This document shows positions 12,669 to 22,000 of a stretch of DNA of 64,000 nt, piece by piece. Source of the stretch: Streptomyces pyxinicus. GTDB lineage: Bacteria; Actinomycetota; Actinomycetes; Streptomycetales; Streptomycetaceae. Both the position numbers and the translations under genes were made by a program. Positions within the stretch are counted from its first letter, which is position 1, and the number at the start of each line of letters is the position of its first letter. The notes beneath the pieces were generated by a model, which made no database searches, had not been told where the DNA came from, and saw only the letters and a program-made list of their open reading frames with translations. The stretch is taken from assembly GCF_024753135.1 (NCBI RefSeq), contig NZ_JANUGP010000002.1, positions 310,001 through 374,000 on the forward strand, written 5' to 3'.

Positions 12669-13436
12669 CTACGCTTCGCTGCGCATCTCCGCCGTGAACT
12701 GCTCCCACCGTACGGCGTGATGCCAAGCAGCATCCCGGATCATGGCGCAGCGCACCACCTCCGCGGGCTCGGTGATCAGGTCCACGTGTGTGAGCTGATC
12801 GTCGTCATCGAACCGGAGAAGCGCGATGAGGCGGCTGTCGAAGAGCCAGAAGTCCTCGGCTGGGAGTTGGAGTCGGTCGGCGTCGGCACGCCACATGTTG
12901 CGGATGTCCTCACCGGACTCGATGTTCCACCTCGCACCGTCGAGGAGATACCGCTGCCCGGCGGTGGGGGGCTGGTCCACGATGCGCACCCGCTCGATGC
13001 GTTTACCCTCCGCGGTCTGCGCGCGGATGATGTCGCGGAATGCGTTGCCCGACGAGCCTTCCGGCCAGTTCTCGACGACACGTCCGGTCTCGATGAAGCC
13101 CTGCCAGCGGTCGCCGGCCTCATCACTCGCGTACCGCCGACGAGTTTCCAGGCGCCAGGCCGTGTGTTCGAACTTGCTGAACAGGCCCCTGAACTCGTCC
13201 AGGTCGATCGTCCGCACCTGCCGCGTACCGCCCTTCGGCGCCCAGTCCACCAACAACTCACGTGGCACCACGACCGCGACCTCTCCTTCCGACAAACGCT
13301 GGAGCTGAGCCACGTCTTCGGGGTCGGTCAGCGGGGGACCGTGCACGATCACCTCCCCGCTGTCCAAGTCCTCATGCACAGCCGGGCATCCGTCGATGTC
13401 ACTCCCCGTCCCGTTGAACCGCAACCTACGCGCCAT
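12669..13436 (-). CDS. DUF6879-family protein, partner of XRE regulator
   Basis: A 255-aa soluble protein. The DUF6879 part is recognised from LDEFRGLFSKFEHTAWRLET (about residues 80-100), ERVRIVDQPPT and the C-terminal DFWLFDSRLIALLRFDDDD. Its molecular role is unknown. A 75-residue N-terminal extension (MARRLRFNGTGSDIDGCPAV) resembles short DUF397-linked lead proteins and may be a fused partner. The ATG at 13436 has GGGTGGG upstream. It is first in the operon with the XRE gene, consistent with a regulator-partner pair. Confidence 0.85.
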   Translation of the reverse strand: MARRLRFNGTGSDIDGCPAVHEDLDSGEVIVHGPPLTDPEDVAQLQRLSEGEVAVVVPRELLVDWAPKGGTRQVRTIDLDEFRGLFSKFEHTAWRLETRRRYASDEAGDRWQGFIETGRVVENWPEGSSGNAFRDIIRAQTAEGKRIERVRIVDQPPTAGQRYLLDGARWNIESGEDIRNMWRADADRLQLPAEDFWLFDSRLIALLRFDDDDQLTHVDLITEPAEVVRCAMIRDAAWHHAVRWEQFTAEMRSEA

Positions 13437-13631
13437 CTACGACCCACCCCTTGAGGCTTGACGATGTTGGTGGCCCCAGCATGTCGGTGCCTCTGAGTGA
13501 ATGTCCATGCATCCAGAGTCACCACGCGAGAATATTCGAGAATAGCCGCGCCCCACCCGACCCCTCCCCGCCTACGGTCCCCCCAAGACCAACCACCCGG
13601 CCCTGACCAGGCCCAACGGGAAGGCACAGCC

Positions 13632-13856
13632 ATGCCCAAGTCGAACGATCTCTACGCACTCGACCTCACCACCGTCACCTTCGTGCAGGCCTGCGGTGGC
13701 CCCTGCACCGAGGGGTGCGTCGTGCTCGCCCGCCTCGGCGACAACGCCTGGGCCCTCGGTGACAGCAAGCGGCCCGACCTCGAACCGCTGCGGTTCAGCT
13801 CGGAGGAGCTGAGCGCGGCCGGCATCGACCCGACCCGGTTCGGCCTCGCCCTCTGA
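13632..13856 (+). CDS. DUF397-like small protein
   Basis: A 74-residue protein with a divergent DUF397 pattern: FVQACGGPCTEGCVVLARL (in place of SSYSG...CVEVA), then AWALGDSKRPDLEPLRFSSEEL. The ATG at 13632 has GGAAGG eight bases upstream. It is transcribed away from the DUF6879-XRE operon across a 195-bp spacer and could partner the second XRE regulator. The extra Cys residues (three in the first half) are unusual for DUF397. Confidence 0.75.
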   Translation: MPKSNDLYALDLTTVTFVQACGGPCTEGCVVLARLGDNAWALGDSKRPDLEPLRFSSEELSAAGIDPTRFGLAL

Positions 13857-13937
13857 ACCAGTCACCCCACCCGGCCGGTCCTGAACCCGGGACCGGCCAC
13901 CACGCCACCTCGAACAGAGCCCCCGAACAGGACCCCC

Positions 13938-14426
13938 GTGCACCACCACGGCTACCTCTGGCACGGCCCCAAGTCCCGCTTCGACCAGGACGCCCTCCGC
14001 CGCCCTCCCCACCCCCAGCCACCCCCCGCCGAGAGCCCACCCGAGCTGATCCAGCGGTATCGGGAAGTGGCCTCCGCTTTCCCCGCCTCCGAGCTGCCCC
14101 CGCTGGAGACCGCGTACTGGCTCGTCAAGCCGCCCTCACTCGTCCGGGGCACCTGGACGGAACCGCAGGAAGCAGCAGCCTGGCTGAGCGCTCAACTAGG
14201 GCAGTACGCACACCGGTTCGCCGTCGCGCGTCAGCGTGACGCAAGCCACCGTGCAGCCCTCGTCACCTCCGCGGAACAGCGAATGACCGCCGGACAGGAC
14301 GTGTCGCTCGGGTTCTATCTCGAACGGCCCGCCTATCTCTCCGTAGCCCTCGTGACCTGTTCGCCGAACCGGGGCCGGCCTCAGCTCACCTGCCCCACCG
14401 TCCCGGCGTCAGCCCCTGCGCCGTAG
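13938..14426 (+). CDS. Hypothetical cytoplasmic protein
   Basis: A 162-aa protein starting at a GTG with AGGA seven bases upstream. It has a His-rich start (HHHGYLWHGPK), a Pro-rich stretch around residues 22-35 and an acidic-to-basic alpha-helical remainder with two Trp motifs (YWLVKPPSL and TWTEPQEAAAWL). No family recognised. It follows the DUF397-like gene after 81 bp on the same strand and is probably co-transcribed. Its 3' end overlaps the convergent propeller gene by 18 bp. Confidence 0.6.
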   Translation: MHHHGYLWHGPKSRFDQDALRRPPHPQPPPAESPPELIQRYREVASAFPASELPPLETAYWLVKPPSLVRGTWTEPQEAAAWLSAQLGQYAHRFAVARQRDASHRAALVTSAEQRMTAGQDVSLGFYLERPAYLSVALVTCSPNRGRPQLTCPTVPASAPAP

Positions 14427-15371
14427 CCTCCGCAGGCCGAACAGGGCCGCCAGGCCCACGATGACGATCACCGCGCCGTATTTGACCCCCGAGTCGGTGG
14501 AGGAATCCGTTGAGCCGGAACCACCCGCAGCAGAAGGGGACTTGGCGGCCGGCGCGTCCGGGGCGTCCTTCGCCTGGACCGGGCTGTTCGTGCCCTCGCT
14601 GCCGTACATCAGCTTCGTGCCGTCGGCCGAGTACGTCAGGGACTCGCCCTGGCCCTGCAACGGCACCTCCAGGCGCGACTTGCGGTGGAGGTCGCCGCCG
14701 TTCCAGTCGTAGTAGATGCCGCCGAAGTAACCGCGGACGGCGAGGTGGCGGCCGTCCGGGGAGAACGCGGCGTCCGTCGTCCACAGGTCGACGGGGGCGA
14801 TCGGCTTGAAGACGTTCGCGCCGGAGGTGGACAGCGTCGCCGGGCCCTCGTACAGGTGACCGCCGTCCTCCTTCTTGTCGATGATGTAGACGCGCCCGGT
14901 CTTCGGGTGCACGAGCAGCGACTCGGCGTCGCGCGGGCCGTTCTCGTACTTCACCACGTACTGCGTCGCCGTCACCGTCGCGTCCTTCAGCGTCTTCGGC
15001 TCGGGCAGGCGGTAGATCCAGACGTACGGCCACTTGCCGCCGAGGTTGTCGCCGATGTCGCCCACGTAGATCTCGTTGTGCGGGCCGATGGAGATGGCCT
15101 CCACGTCACGCGGGGCGCCGATGCCGCGCAGGGTGATGCGGGCGACCGTCCTGCCGGTCGCGCTGTCGACGGCGTAGAGGTAGGGGCCGTCGTCGCTGTC
15201 GTTGTGCGTCCAGTAGATGCCGGGATGCAGACGCGAGGCGGCCAGGCCGCTGGACTCGGTGATCCGGGGGTCCCTGATGGTGAACCCCTCGTCACCGTCG
15301 GCGGCGGAGGCGGGCACCGCGAGGGCACCCGTGAGCAGAACCCCGGCAAGCAGGGCGACCGGTCGACGCAT
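14409..15371 (-). CDS. Secreted, C-terminally anchored beta-propeller protein
   Basis: A 320-aa exported protein. Signal peptide: MRRPVALLAGVLLTGALAVPASA, cleavage expected after ASA near residue 24. The body has repeated blade motifs such as GIYWTHNDSDDGPYLYAVD, NEIYVGDIGDN, GRVYIIDKKEDGGHLY and AAFSPDGRHLAVRGY, as in WD40/PD40 or SMP-30-like propellers. A Ser/Gly linker (about 275-292) leads to one transmembrane helix and an RRLRRRG tail, the layout of a cell-surface anchored domain without an LPXTG motif. The role is unknown; it may bind or hydrolyse a ligand outside the cell. Confidence 0.8.
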   Translation of the reverse strand: MRRPVALLAGVLLTGALAVPASAADGDEGFTIRDPRITESSGLAASRLHPGIYWTHNDSDDGPYLYAVDSATGRTVARITLRGIGAPRDVEAISIGPHNEIYVGDIGDNLGGKWPYVWIYRLPEPKTLKDATVTATQYVVKYENGPRDAESLLVHPKTGRVYIIDKKEDGGHLYEGPATLSTSGANVFKPIAPVDLWTTDAAFSPDGRHLAVRGYFGGIYYDWNGGDLHRKSRLEVPLQGQGESLTYSADGTKLMYGSEGTNSPVQAKDAPDAPAAKSPSAAGGSGSTDSSTDSGVKYGAVIVIVGLAALFGLRRLRRRG

Positions 15372-15469
15372 GCCCCAAGCCTGCCATCCCGGCCGTCCTT
15401 TCAGCCGGGGTGGCGGGCTTCACACCCCACCGGTACCCGCCGCTCCCCGTGATCGTCCATCATGAGCGC

Positions 15470-16144
15470 ATGCTCAGGTTCATGCCCGTAGGGGACTCCA
15501 TGACGATCGGGAGCGCGGGCGATCACACCTGGCGTCACCGTCTGTGGCGGCACCTGTGCGAGACGTACGGCGGCCCCTTCACCTTCGTCGGCCCGCGCGA
15601 GGAGTTGTACGACAAGAACGCCGAGGCGCCCGTGTCGTACGCCTACGCCGAACCCGACTTCCCCCGCGCCCACCTGGCCGGCTGGGGCGAGGGCTGGCTG
15701 CACATGGCCCCCGTGATCGGCGACGCGGTCCGCGCGCACCGCGCCGACGTGCTGCTCGTCTCCCTCGGGCTCATCGACCTCGGCTTCTACACCAACGCCG
15801 AGCAGACCGCCGAGAACGTCCGCGCCTTCGTCGCCGGTGCCCGCGCCGCCCGCTCCCGCGTCCGCATGGTGATGCTGCCGGTGATCCCCAACGTCCGCGC
15901 CCTCACCGACCCGCCCTTCGCCACCCAGGTCGCCCTCTTCAACGAACTCCTCGCCAAGGCCGTGGCCGACCTGGACGACCGGGTCTCCCCGCTCCTGCTG
16001 GCCTCCGTCCCGGAGTCCTGGGACATCGACACCGACACCTACGACGGCACCCACCCGAACGCCCACGGCGAACACAAGCTGGCCGGCGCGTTCGCGGGGG
16101 CGATGTGGGAGGCGTGGGGGCTCGGACACCCCTACGAGGCCTGA
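15470..16144 (+). CDS. SGNH/GDSL-type hydrolase
   Basis: A 224-aa serine hydrolase. Block I, MPVGDSMTIG, places the nucleophile Ser at about residue 10. Block V, DGTHPNAHG, supplies Asp and His at about residues 192 and 195. A block III-like Gly/Asn is weak (LLVSLGLIDLGFYTNAEQ). No signal peptide is visible, so action is probably cytosolic, on an acyl or acetyl ester. The ATG at 15470 is favoured for keeping block I close to the N-terminus; an in-frame GTG at 15449 is possible. The stop codon sits in a 25-bp tandem duplication. Confidence 0.8.
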   Translation: MLRFMPVGDSMTIGSAGDHTWRHRLWRHLCETYGGPFTFVGPREELYDKNAEAPVSYAYAEPDFPRAHLAGWGEGWLHMAPVIGDAVRAHRADVLLVSLGLIDLGFYTNAEQTAENVRAFVAGARAARSRVRMVMLPVIPNVRALTDPPFATQVALFNELLAKAVADLDDRVSPLLLASVPESWDIDTDTYDGTHPNAHGEHKLAGAFAGAMWEAWGLGHPYEA

Positions 16145-16183
16145 CCGGGCTGACCGACACGAGGCCTGGACCGGGCTGACCGA
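16135..16183. repeat. 25-bp duplication spanning the SGNH hydrolase stop
   Basis: CGAGGCCTGACCGGGCTGAC at the gene's last codons and stop (unit 16135-16159) is repeated at 16160-16183 with one inserted G. The second copy lies wholly in the spacer. This matches other cases in the window where a gene's 3' end is duplicated outward. Confidence 0.85.
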
Positions 16184-16266
16184 ATTCCGGCGTCTCCTGA
16201 CTACCGTGCGTATCGTTGCACCGCGCGGCTGCTCCTGTGCGCGGGCGGCCGAGGAGTAGCGCCACG

Positions 16267-16866
16267 ATGACCGTCCTGGAAGACAGGATCGAGATGGCTG
16301 ACACCGACGACGCCAACACCGAGCGCCTGGACGAGTGGTTCGAGCGCCTTGAGCGGATGCCCGTCCCGGAAGGATTCAGGGTCGAGATCGTCGGGGGTGA
16401 CGTCTTCATGACGCCGCAGCGGGAGGTTCACTGGGAGATCATTCGTAAGTTCTTGCGGGCTCTCGAAGGCAGGTTCGGGAGGAAGGTGACGATCTTCTCG
16501 GACGTCCGCATCGATTTCCCGGGCTTCGGCAACGGCTTCTGCCCCGACATCGCCCTGCTCAAGGACTCCGCGGCGAAGGACGACACCGGCCACTGGCGTC
16601 ACCAGGACGTCGAGTTCGTCGCCGAGGTCATCTCCAAGGGCACGGCCCACAACGACTACGGCCCGAAGAAGTCCGCGTACGCCGTCGCCGAGGTCCCCCT
16701 CTACGTCGTCGCCGACCCCTACCAGGGCCGCTGCTGCGTCTACACGCACCCCAAGGACGGCGACTACGCCATGCGGACCTCGGTCGACTTCGGCACCGAC
16801 GTCGACCTCACCGGCACCGTCGTCGACCTGGTCCTCAAGACGGGCGACTTCCCCCGCGAGAAGTAG
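16267..16866 (+). CDS. Uma2-family putative nuclease (DUF820)
   Basis: A 199-aa protein with the PD-(D/E)XK-like Uma2 fold. Visible are RVEIVGGDVFMTP, the FCPDIALLKD acidic motif, and AEVISKGTAHNDYGPKKSAYA, supplying the Glu-x-x-Ser, Asp and Lys pattern. The family is expanded in Streptomyces; proposed roles as endonucleases or toxin-like enzymes are unproven. The ATG at 16267 has GAGGAG ten bases upstream. It stands alone and converges with the pyridoxamine-oxidase-like gene, overlapping by 32 bp. Confidence 0.88.
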   Translation: MTVLEDRIEMADTDDANTERLDEWFERLERMPVPEGFRVEIVGGDVFMTPQREVHWEIIRKFLRALEGRFGRKVTIFSDVRIDFPGFGNGFCPDIALLKDSAAKDDTGHWRHQDVEFVAEVISKGTAHNDYGPKKSAYAVAEVPLYVVADPYQGRCCVYTHPKDGDYAMRTSVDFGTDVDLTGTVVDLVLKTGDFPREK

Positions 16867-17782
16867 CACCCTCCTCCGCCAGCGCCCGGTACGCCGCCCA
16901 GTCCACCCGTGGCCGCGTCAGTTCGTGGTCCCGGAGGTAGCGGGCCGTCGCGCGGCGGGCCGTGCGCAGGGTGCGGTAGGCGTCCCGGGGGCGGCCCGAG
17001 CCGGCCGGTTCGGTGACCTTGCGGGGGAGCAGGGTCCAGTGGTCGTCGTCGGTCCCCACCAGTTCCCCGGTGATCAGGGCGTTGTGCATGCCGTTGAGCC
17101 GCTCGTCGTGGCGGTGGACGAGGAGGCTGGCCCGGCCGGGGGCCGCGTCCCCGAGCGCGGCCCGGGGTACGGCGAAGCCGTCGGGCGTGACACGGGGGCG
17201 GACACGGGTCAGCAGCGGGGAGCGGTAGGTGTCCCGGGTGCCGAGGACCGCGCTGGGGTAGCGGGCGACGAGCGCGGCGCCGGGGAGGCCGGGGGCCGGC
17301 ACCGATCCGGGCTCGGCGGGCCGGAGTTGGCTGAGCGGCGGGCGTACCTCCACGCGCTCCGGGGTGATGGTGATGAACAGGCGCAGGTAGTACCAGTCCA
17401 TGAACCACTTGCCGGGCGCGCTGACGAACGGCCGTGAGTGCGGCTGGCGTTGGAACATGCGGCGCCAGTACTCGGCCGCCTCGTCGGGTGCCGTGCGGAT
17501 CTCCTCCGGACAGCTCGCGGTGCCGCTGACGAAGACCTGGGGGGCGTCGGAGTCGCCGCTCCCGGTGGGGTCGGAGAAGAGCAGGGCCACCCGGTCGTCC
17601 CGGCGGACGTTGAACGCCTTCTGCGCGAAGGCCAGGCACGTGGTGACCAGGAAGGTGCCGTCCGGCCGGCGCCAGGCCGCGGTGGGCCAGGTCAGCGGGG
17701 TGCCGGCGGTGCCGAGCGTGGTGAACTCGCAGGTGCGGTAGGCGTCGATGGTGGCGCCGAGCGCCGCGTCGATTCCGGTCAT
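16835..17782 (-). CDS. Pyridoxamine 5'-phosphate oxidase-family flavoprotein
   Basis: A 315-aa protein whose N-terminal half resembles the split-barrel FMN-binding domain: FTTLGTAGTPLTWPTAAWRR, FLVTTCLAFAQKAFNVRRDD, RVALLFSDPTGS and VFVSGTASC. The C-terminal half (from about residue 165) is a second, less clear domain with TPDGFAVPRAALG and a helical tail. Likely F420- or flavin-dependent with unknown substrate. The start at 17782 follows GAGGCTC at longer than usual spacing. The hemerythrin gene lies 77 bp upstream on the same strand, so they may form one unit. Confidence 0.75.
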   Translation of the reverse strand: MTGIDAALGATIDAYRTCEFTTLGTAGTPLTWPTAAWRRPDGTFLVTTCLAFAQKAFNVRRDDRVALLFSDPTGSGDSDAPQVFVSGTASCPEEIRTAPDEAAEYWRRMFQRQPHSRPFVSAPGKWFMDWYYLRLFITITPERVEVRPPLSQLRPAEPGSVPAPGLPGAALVARYPSAVLGTRDTYRSPLLTRVRPRVTPDGFAVPRAALGDAAPGRASLLVHRHDERLNGMHNALITGELVGTDDDHWTLLPRKVTEPAGSGRPRDAYRTLRTARRATARYLRDHELTRPRVDWAAYRALAEEGATSRGGSRPS

Positions 17783-17859
17783 CGTTCGGTGAGCCTCGAT
17801 CGGGGGAGGGGGAGGAGGGGAGAGAAGGGGCCAGGGGAGGGCCGAGGGCGCGGGCACGG

Positions 17860-18582
17860 TCAGGCCACCAGGGGTGCGCGCAGGGCCCGGCAGCGGGACG
17901 CGTACTGGCGGCGGCCGACCAGGCGCCACAGCAGGCGGCCGGCCAGCGGGGCCCGGCCCAGGAAGTAGGCGCGCTCCGCGGGCGTGGCGTCCTCCAGGAT
18001 GGCGCCGAGGGCCAGCAGCACCTTGTTCTTCGGCAGGGTTTCGAGACCCCGGCGGCCGACCTCGTCCCACTCGGCGACCGTGAGGTGTTCGGCCACCAGC
18101 GGCAGCACCAGCCGCTCCTCGTCGTCCAGGTGCTCGGTCAGCGCGTCCCGGTGGGTGTCGAGCACGTCCGCCAGGCGCAGGGCCGTGTCGGGGTCGGCGG
18201 TCTCGCGCCAGGTGGTGAGCAGGACGGCCGCCTGGTTCAACGTCGTGTCGATCGTGCCGTGTTGGTCCTCCATGCGGGCCACCAGGGCGTCCGAGGCGGA
18301 GGACTGCCCCGCGCGCTCGCGCAGCAGGGGCCAGATCAGCTCGTCCTCCAGGTGGTGGTGATGGTGCAGGCCGTGCGCGTACTCCTCGGCGTACTCGGCG
18401 ACCGTCCGTGCCCGCGCCACGTCACCCGCCGGTACGGCCCGTACCAGCCGGGGCAGCAGGGCGGACTCGCGCCGGAACACCCGGTGCACGACGACCATTT
18501 CGTGGGTGTACGGCCGTCCGGGGTCGGCAGGCGGCAGGCCGGGGGCGGCGGTGCTGTCGGTGCTGTCGGTGCTGGGGGCCAC
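17860..18582 (-). CDS. Hemerythrin-domain protein
   Basis: A 240-aa cytosolic protein with a four-helix hemerythrin/HHE bundle that binds a di-iron or other metal site. Ligand-like residues appear as MVVVHRVFRRE, the His run HGLHHHHHLEDELIWPLL, EDQHGTIDTTL and EHLDDEERLVLPL. Possible roles are oxygen, nitric oxide or redox sensing. The GTG at 18582 follows GGAGAAGGACCC, a near-ideal site, so the longer frame upstream is not used. The C-terminal part contains an AERAYFLGRAPLAGRLLWRL segment common in Streptomyces members. Confidence 0.88.
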   Translation of the reverse strand: MAPSTDSTDSTAAPGLPPADPGRPYTHEMVVVHRVFRRESALLPRLVRAVPAGDVARARTVAEYAEEYAHGLHHHHHLEDELIWPLLRERAGQSSASDALVARMEDQHGTIDTTLNQAAVLLTTWRETADPDTALRLADVLDTHRDALTEHLDDEERLVLPLVAEHLTVAEWDEVGRRGLETLPKNKVLLALGAILEDATPAERAYFLGRAPLAGRLLWRLVGRRQYASRCRALRAPLVA

Positions 18583-18834
18583 GGGTCCTTCTCCAAGCGG
18601 GGTGCGGTTCCCGGTCAGAGTGGCAGGGCTGCGTCGACGGCGGATCGACAACGGCCCGGCAGTGGCTCTACGGACGGAATAGGCTGCCCGAACGTCCCGT
18701 GAACCGGCCGTAGATCAGCCGTAGATCACCCTCTCCCACACTGGTCCCCGTCCACACCGAACCACGCGCCGGTGACCTCGACCGCACCCGACCTCACCCG
18801 CGCGCGCACCGCAAAAAAAAGGGGGCTCGGACCC

Positions 18835-19041
18835 ATGTCCGACCGCAACCGTCCCGGAACTCGTCTCGGGACCCGTACCGGTATCCGCACGACCGTGCCG
18901 CTGCTCACCGCCGGTCTGCTCGGCGTCGCCGCGCTGCTCGCCGCCGGCGTTTCCCCTCACGCCCCCACCGAGGTCCGCGCCAACGGCGCCGTGGTGTGGA
19001 ACAGCATGGCGACCGGCGGTCCCGCCGGCGCCACCTCCTGA
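18835..19041 (+). CDS. Small exported or single-span membrane protein
   Basis: A 68-aa protein. It has an Arg/Thr-rich N-terminus, one hydrophobic segment (VPLLTAGLLGVAALLAAGV, residues about 22-40) and a short Ala/Gly tail with VVWNSMATGGPAG. The start is the ATG at 18835; a run of eight A then five G (18813-18825) lies 10-22 bases upstream and probably contains the ribosome-binding site. It converges with the AfsR-like gene (9-bp gap). It is not AfsS: strand and sequence do not fit. Family unknown. Confidence 0.55.
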   Translation: MSDRNRPGTRLGTRTGIRTTVPLLTAGLLGVAALLAAGVSPHAPTEVRANGAVVWNSMATGGPAGATS

Positions 19042-19050
19042 TTCTCCGCC

Positions 19051-22000
19051 TCAGCCGGCCGGTACGGCGGCCAGCAGCGCGGTGACCTCGGCGGTGTCGG
19101 GCAGTCCGAGCCGGACGCAGGTGTCCCGGGCCCGCTCCAGGCAGTCCCGGGCCGCCGCGAACTCGCCCAGGCCGATACGGATCCGGCCCAGCACCACCAG
19201 GCAGTGCGCCGTGTCCCGGGCGGCGCCCGCCTCCTGGAGGTCGTCCAGCGCCCGCCGGGCCTGCTCCAGCGCCGGCCGCAGCGCGCCCAGCGCCCGCAGG
19301 CTGTCGGCCATCCGGAACCGCGCCTGCGTGCCGTGGCCGCGCAGGCCCGCCTCCTCGGAGACCCTCAGGCAGGCGGTGAACCGGTCCACCGCCTCCTCGT
19401 GACGGTGCAGGGCCTGCAGGGCCAGGCCGAGGGCGTAGAGCGTGAACGCCTCGACCACGGCGTCGGGGCGGGTGCGCAGGTCGGCCAGGACCGCCTCGCA
19501 CGCGGGGACCGCCTCGGCGGCCCGGCCGCTGCGGGCCCGCGCGATGGCCGCGTTGACCGTGGTGACGCGTTCGCCCGAGCGGTGTCCGAGCCGGCGGGCC
19601 AGGGCCAGCGCCTCGTCGTACTGGCCGACGGCCTCGTGCGGGCGGCCCAGGTACGAGGTGATCAGGCCCAGGTCGTTGTGGGCCTGGCGCAGGACGACCA
19701 GGTCACCGGCCGCCCGGCAGGCCTCGGCCGCCGCCCGGGTGTGCGCCTCGGCGTCGGCGGGCTGCCCGGCGGCCAGGCAGTAGGTGCCCAGCAGGAACCG
19801 CGCCCGGCCCTCGCCGTGCCGGTCCCCGGCCCGTACGGCCGCCTCGACCAGCCGGTGCGCGGTGGGCAGCACCTGCCCGAGCCGCGGGTCGGGGCCGGAC
19901 GGCGACAGGGCGATCAGCAGGTCCACCGCGCGCCTCAGGGCGGCTACGGCGATGCCGGAACCGGCGGCGTTGTCGGAGCCAACGGTGCCGTCGGCGATCC
20001 GGGCCGCGAGCGCGAGTGCCGTCTCGCACTCGTCCACCGCCCATTCCCGGGCGAGCCGGAGACTCGGGAAGCTGCGGCCCTCCGTGCCGGCGGTGCCGGC
20101 CAGCGCCCCGGCGACCGGGTCGCCCGGCACCGCCCACCGGAACGCCTCGCACGCCGTGGCGAGCAGGAAGTCGAGCTGGCGGGAGAGCACCCGGTCCGCC
20201 TCCGCCGGATCGTCGGCCGCCGACTTGTGCCGGGCGAAGAGCCGGAGCAGATCGTGGAAGCGGTACCGGTCGGGGCGCGGCGACTGGAGTACGGCCAGGT
20301 CGACCAGGCTCTCCAGCAGGTCCCCGGCGTCCGGCTCGGACAGGCCGAGCACCGCGGCCACCGTCGGCACCGGGAGCACCGCCCCCTCCAGCAGCGCCGC
20401 CTGCCGGAACGCCCGCGCTTGCTCCGGGGTCAGCTGCCGGTAGCCCAGCTCGAACGTGGCCCGCACCGCGAGGTCCCCGGTGCGCAGTTCGTCCAGGCGC
20501 CGGTGCTCCACCAGCAGCCGTTCGCCGAGCGTGCCGATGCTCCAGGCGGGCCGGGCCGACAGCCGGGCGGCGACGATCCGCACGGCCAGCGGCAGGTACC
20601 CGCACGCGTCGAGCACCTCCCGCGCGGCCACCGGCTCGGCGTCGACGCGCCCCGGGCCGCTCGTGCGGGCCAGCATCCGCAGCGCCTCCACCTCGGTCAG
20701 CACGTCCAGGTCCCGCTGGAGGACCGTCGGCAGCGAGGTCAGCCGGGTCCGGCTGGTCACCAGCACCGCGCAGCCGGCCGAGCCCGGCAGCAGCGGCCGT
20801 ACCTGGGCGGCGTCCCGCGCGTCGTCCAGGACCAGGAGCAGCCGTCTGCCGTCCGCCTCCGACCGGAACCGGGCCGCGCGCGCGTCGAGCGTCTCGGGCA
20901 GGGTGCGCGGGTCGGCGCCCAGCGCGGTGAGGAAATCGGCCAGTACCGCGTCCGGGGCGGCGGGGCGGCCGTCGTTGCCGCGCAGGTCGGCGTAGAGCTG
21001 GCCGTCCGGGAAGGCGGCCCGCACCCGCTGGGCCGCCTGCACGGCCAGCGTGGTCTTGCCGACCCCGCCCATCCCGGACAGCGCGACGACGGCCGGCCCG
21101 GACCGGCCCTGCTCGGTCAGCACCGGGACGAGCTGCGCCAGCAACTCCTCCCGGCCGGTGAAGTCCGGGAGCGCGGCGGGGAGTTGGGCGGGTGCGGCAG
21201 GGTTGCGGTGACCAGCGGGCCGGTGCGGTACGACGACCTCGGCCGCCGCCTTCCGGGCATCCGCGGCCCCCTTCTCCGGACGATTGCCGGTACGACCGGC
21301 AGCCCCCACCGCCCCCACCGAACCGGCCATCCCCGCCGGCTCCCCCGCGACGGCGACGCCCACCCCCTCCCCCCGCAGCATCCGCTGATGCAGCGCCACC
21401 AGCTCCGCCCCCGGTTCGACCCCCAGCTCCTCCGCCAGCACCTGCCGCGCCCGCCGGAACGCGGTCAGCGCGTCCGCCCGTCGCCCCGCCTGGCCGAGCG
21501 CGCTCATCAGCAGGGCGTGGAACCGTTCGCGCAGCGGGTCCGCATCGACCAGCTCGGTCAGTTCCGGTACGCAGCTCTCGCCGCGCCCGTCCCGCAGGTC
21601 GAGCGTGAGCCGGCGCTCCAGCAGGTCCAGCCGGAGGGCGCGCAGCCGCTGCCGGTGCCGTTCGGCGAACGGACCCGGTATGCCGCGCAGGGGCTCGCCG
21701 GTCCACAGGTCCAGCGCCCGGGTCAGCAGCGAGCGCGCCGCGTCCCGGTCGTCGGTGCGCAGCGCGTCCCCGGCTTCGCAGGCCAGCCGTTCGGCCGTCA
21801 GCGCGTCCACGGACTCGGCCGGTACCGCCAGCCGGTAGCCGTCGCCGCAGGAGACCAGTACGGCCGGGGAGGCGGGGTCGGGCTCCAGCAGCCGGCGCCA
21901 GCGCCAGGCGTAGGTGCGGACGGTGTTCACGGGGCGGCCCGGCGGGCGGTCGCCCCACAGCGCGTCCAGCAGTTCGTCCGCGCCCGCCGTCCTGTTCCGG

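Noticed and set aside
18835..19041. The small gene as AfsS, the usual neighbour of afsR
   Set aside because: It is convergent with, not downstream of, the AfsR-like gene, has a hydrophobic helix and lacks the Thr-rich repeats expected of AfsS.
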